A stretch of 6,828 nt of DNA. Source: Steroidobacteraceae bacterium. Lineage in GTDB: Bacteria > Pseudomonadota > Gammaproteobacteria > Steroidobacterales > Steroidobacteraceae. Positions 5,781-6,828 of the stretch are shown here, piece after piece. The translations under genes and the position numbers were made by a program. The stretch is taken from assembly GCA_025927665.1 (NCBI GenBank), contig JAICKZ010000177.1:1-6828 (forward strand). Direction: 5' to 3'. Each line of letters opens with the position of its first letter. The first letter of the stretch is position 1. The notes under the pieces are model-generated. The model had not been told where the DNA came from. It made no database searches and worked only from the letters and a program-made list of their open reading frames with translations.

Positions 5781-6828
5781 ATGAATGATTTAACGCAATC
5801 GATTCTGCAATCTACCAACGAATTCGTCGAGCCAAACTCGGGTATTGATCTTGGCAGCAGCGGTGCAAAGATCAATGTTGAAGTCGACGACGGCGCAGTA
5901 GTTTTGAATGTATTGCTGGCCTATCCTTTGCAAGAAGCCATCAAAGAACTGCGGCGTGAACTGAGCGAGCGTGTCAAAGCGCTTCCTGGCGTTGAATCAA
6001 TTCAGGTCAAGGTCGATCAGCAAATTGAATCGACGGCATCGCGCCAGAATCTTAAACCCATTCAAGGAATCAAGAATATTTTGGTGGTTGCATCAGGTAA
6101 AGGCGGCGTGGGTAAATCTACAACGGCTGCTAACCTTGCATTGGCTCTGGCTCGGGACGGTGCTCGTATTGGATTGTTGGATGCGGATATTTACGGACCC
6201 AGTCAAGTGCGAATGATGGGATTGACGGGACAACATCCCAGCAGTAGGGATGGCAAAACCTTTGAGCCGCTCTCTGCATTCGATATTAAAGTGATGTCAA
6301 TTGGATTATTGATTGATGAAGAACAACCTATGGTATGGCGTGGCCCGATGGTTACTCAGGCACTGACTCAGCTGCTGAATGATTGCCATTGGGGTGAGCT
6401 AGATTACTTGGTCGTGGATATGCCGCCCGGAACAGGCGATATTCAGTTAACCCTATCGCAACGAGTTCCCATCAGCGGCGCAGTCATTGTCACCACGCCA
6501 CAGGACATTGCATTACTGGATGCTCGTAAAGGATTAAAGATGTTTGAGAAGGTCGGTGTGCCGGTGTTGGGCATAGTTGAGAACATGAGCACTCATATCT
6601 GTTCTCGCTGTGGCCATGAAGAACACGTGTTTGGTGCTGGTGGTGGAGCGCGCATGGCCAAACAATATCATGTTGATTTGTTGGCCGAGTTGCCATTGGA
6701 TATTCGCATTCGCGAAGATGCCGATCAGGGCGAACCGACCGTGGTTGCGGATCCATCAGGTAACTTGGCGCAGGCGTATTTATCGTTGGCGCGTCGAACT
6801 TCTGCGCGCCTGGCACGCTTTGCTGCAC
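5781..6828 (+). CDS. apbC: Iron-sulfur cluster carrier ATPase Mrp/ApbC (3' end outside the window)
   Basis: The frame encodes 349 residues and is still open at the right edge. E. coli ApbC is about 369 residues, so only some 15-25 residues are probably missing. ApbC binds a [4Fe-4S] cluster and delivers it to cytoplasmic apoproteins, using ATP. Residues 1-90 form the small N-terminal MIP18/DUF59-like domain, which is weakly conserved here as in E. coli. The ParA/MinD-type ATPase follows. It has the deviant Walker A GKGGVGKS (106-113) with the signature Lys107, the DADIYGPS segment (134-141), a Walker B-like region ending VVDMPPGTGD (211-220), and the cluster-binding pair Cys274-x2-Cys277. ATG 5781 is chosen because homologs start near here. 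An in-frame ATG at 5742 would overlap the predicted -10, and a TTG at 5769 is another option. None has a clear ribosome binding site. The gene is divergent from the kinase gene across 257 bp. Confidence 0.95.
   Translation, partial: MNDLTQSILQSTNEFVEPNSGIDLGSSGAKINVEVDDGAVVLNVLLAYPLQEAIKELRRELSERVKALPGVESIQVKVDQQIESTASRQNLKPIQGIKNILVVASGKGGVGKSTTAANLALALARDGARIGLLDADIYGPSQVRMMGLTGQHPSSRDGKTFEPLSAFDIKVMSIGLLIDEEQPMVWRGPMVTQALTQLLNDCHWGELDYLVVDMPPGTGDIQLTLSQRVPISGAVIVTTPQDIALLDARKGLKMFEKVGVPVLGIVENMSTHICSRCGHEEHVFGAGGGARMAKQYHVDLLAELPLDIRIREDADQGEPTVVADPSGNLAQAYLSLARRTSARLARFAA

Noticed and set aside
6490..6828. 112-codon open frame on the - strand opposite apbC
   Set aside because: It is antisense to the conserved ApbC ATPase region, and its sequence looks like reverse-frame translation with no domain.

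Overview
The window looks like a chromosomal segment of a gammaproteobacterium. The ferredoxin closely resembles Azotobacter/Pseudomonas-type FdxA (7Fe), and the ATPase at the right end resembles the E. coli-type Mrp/ApbC in both domain order and motifs. Base composition is moderate, with no obvious compositional break. I see no tRNA, rRNA, CRISPR, insertion sequence or phage gene. The genus cannot be set from the sequence alone.

Layout: (1) On the + strand, the 3' end of an unidentified gene (to 211) is followed 22 bp later by a 537-residue Tat-exported protein of DUF1501-like character (234-1847). The two probably form one transcription unit. (2) A strong hairpin with A- and T-tracts (1870-1900) lies between the convergent units and can end transcription from both sides. 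(3) On the - strand, read right to left, are a HEAT-repeat/Ser-Thr protein kinase fusion (5523-3127), a zinc-ribbon Nudix hydrolase (3056-2532) and the 7Fe ferredoxin fdxA (2264-1941). The kinase and Nudix genes are 70 bp apart with no visible terminator. fdxA is set off by about 267 bp and may have its own promoter. (4) A 257-bp divergent intergenic region separates the kinase gene from the + strand gene for the Fe-S cluster carrier ATPase Mrp/ApbC. That gene starts at 5781 and runs off the right edge without a stop codon.

How the genes may work together: FdxA and ApbC both belong to iron-sulfur and redox metabolism but are in separate transcription units, so a shared role is not shown. The most distinctive gene is the kinase. 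It carries a regular array of 31-residue HEAT repeats ahead of a complete, apparently active Hanks-type kinase domain, with no membrane segment. This suggests a cytoplasmic scaffolded signalling kinase, possibly co-transcribed with the Nudix enzyme. I found no clear previously undescribed multi-gene system. The kinase and the Tat-exported protein pair are the two places worth following up.
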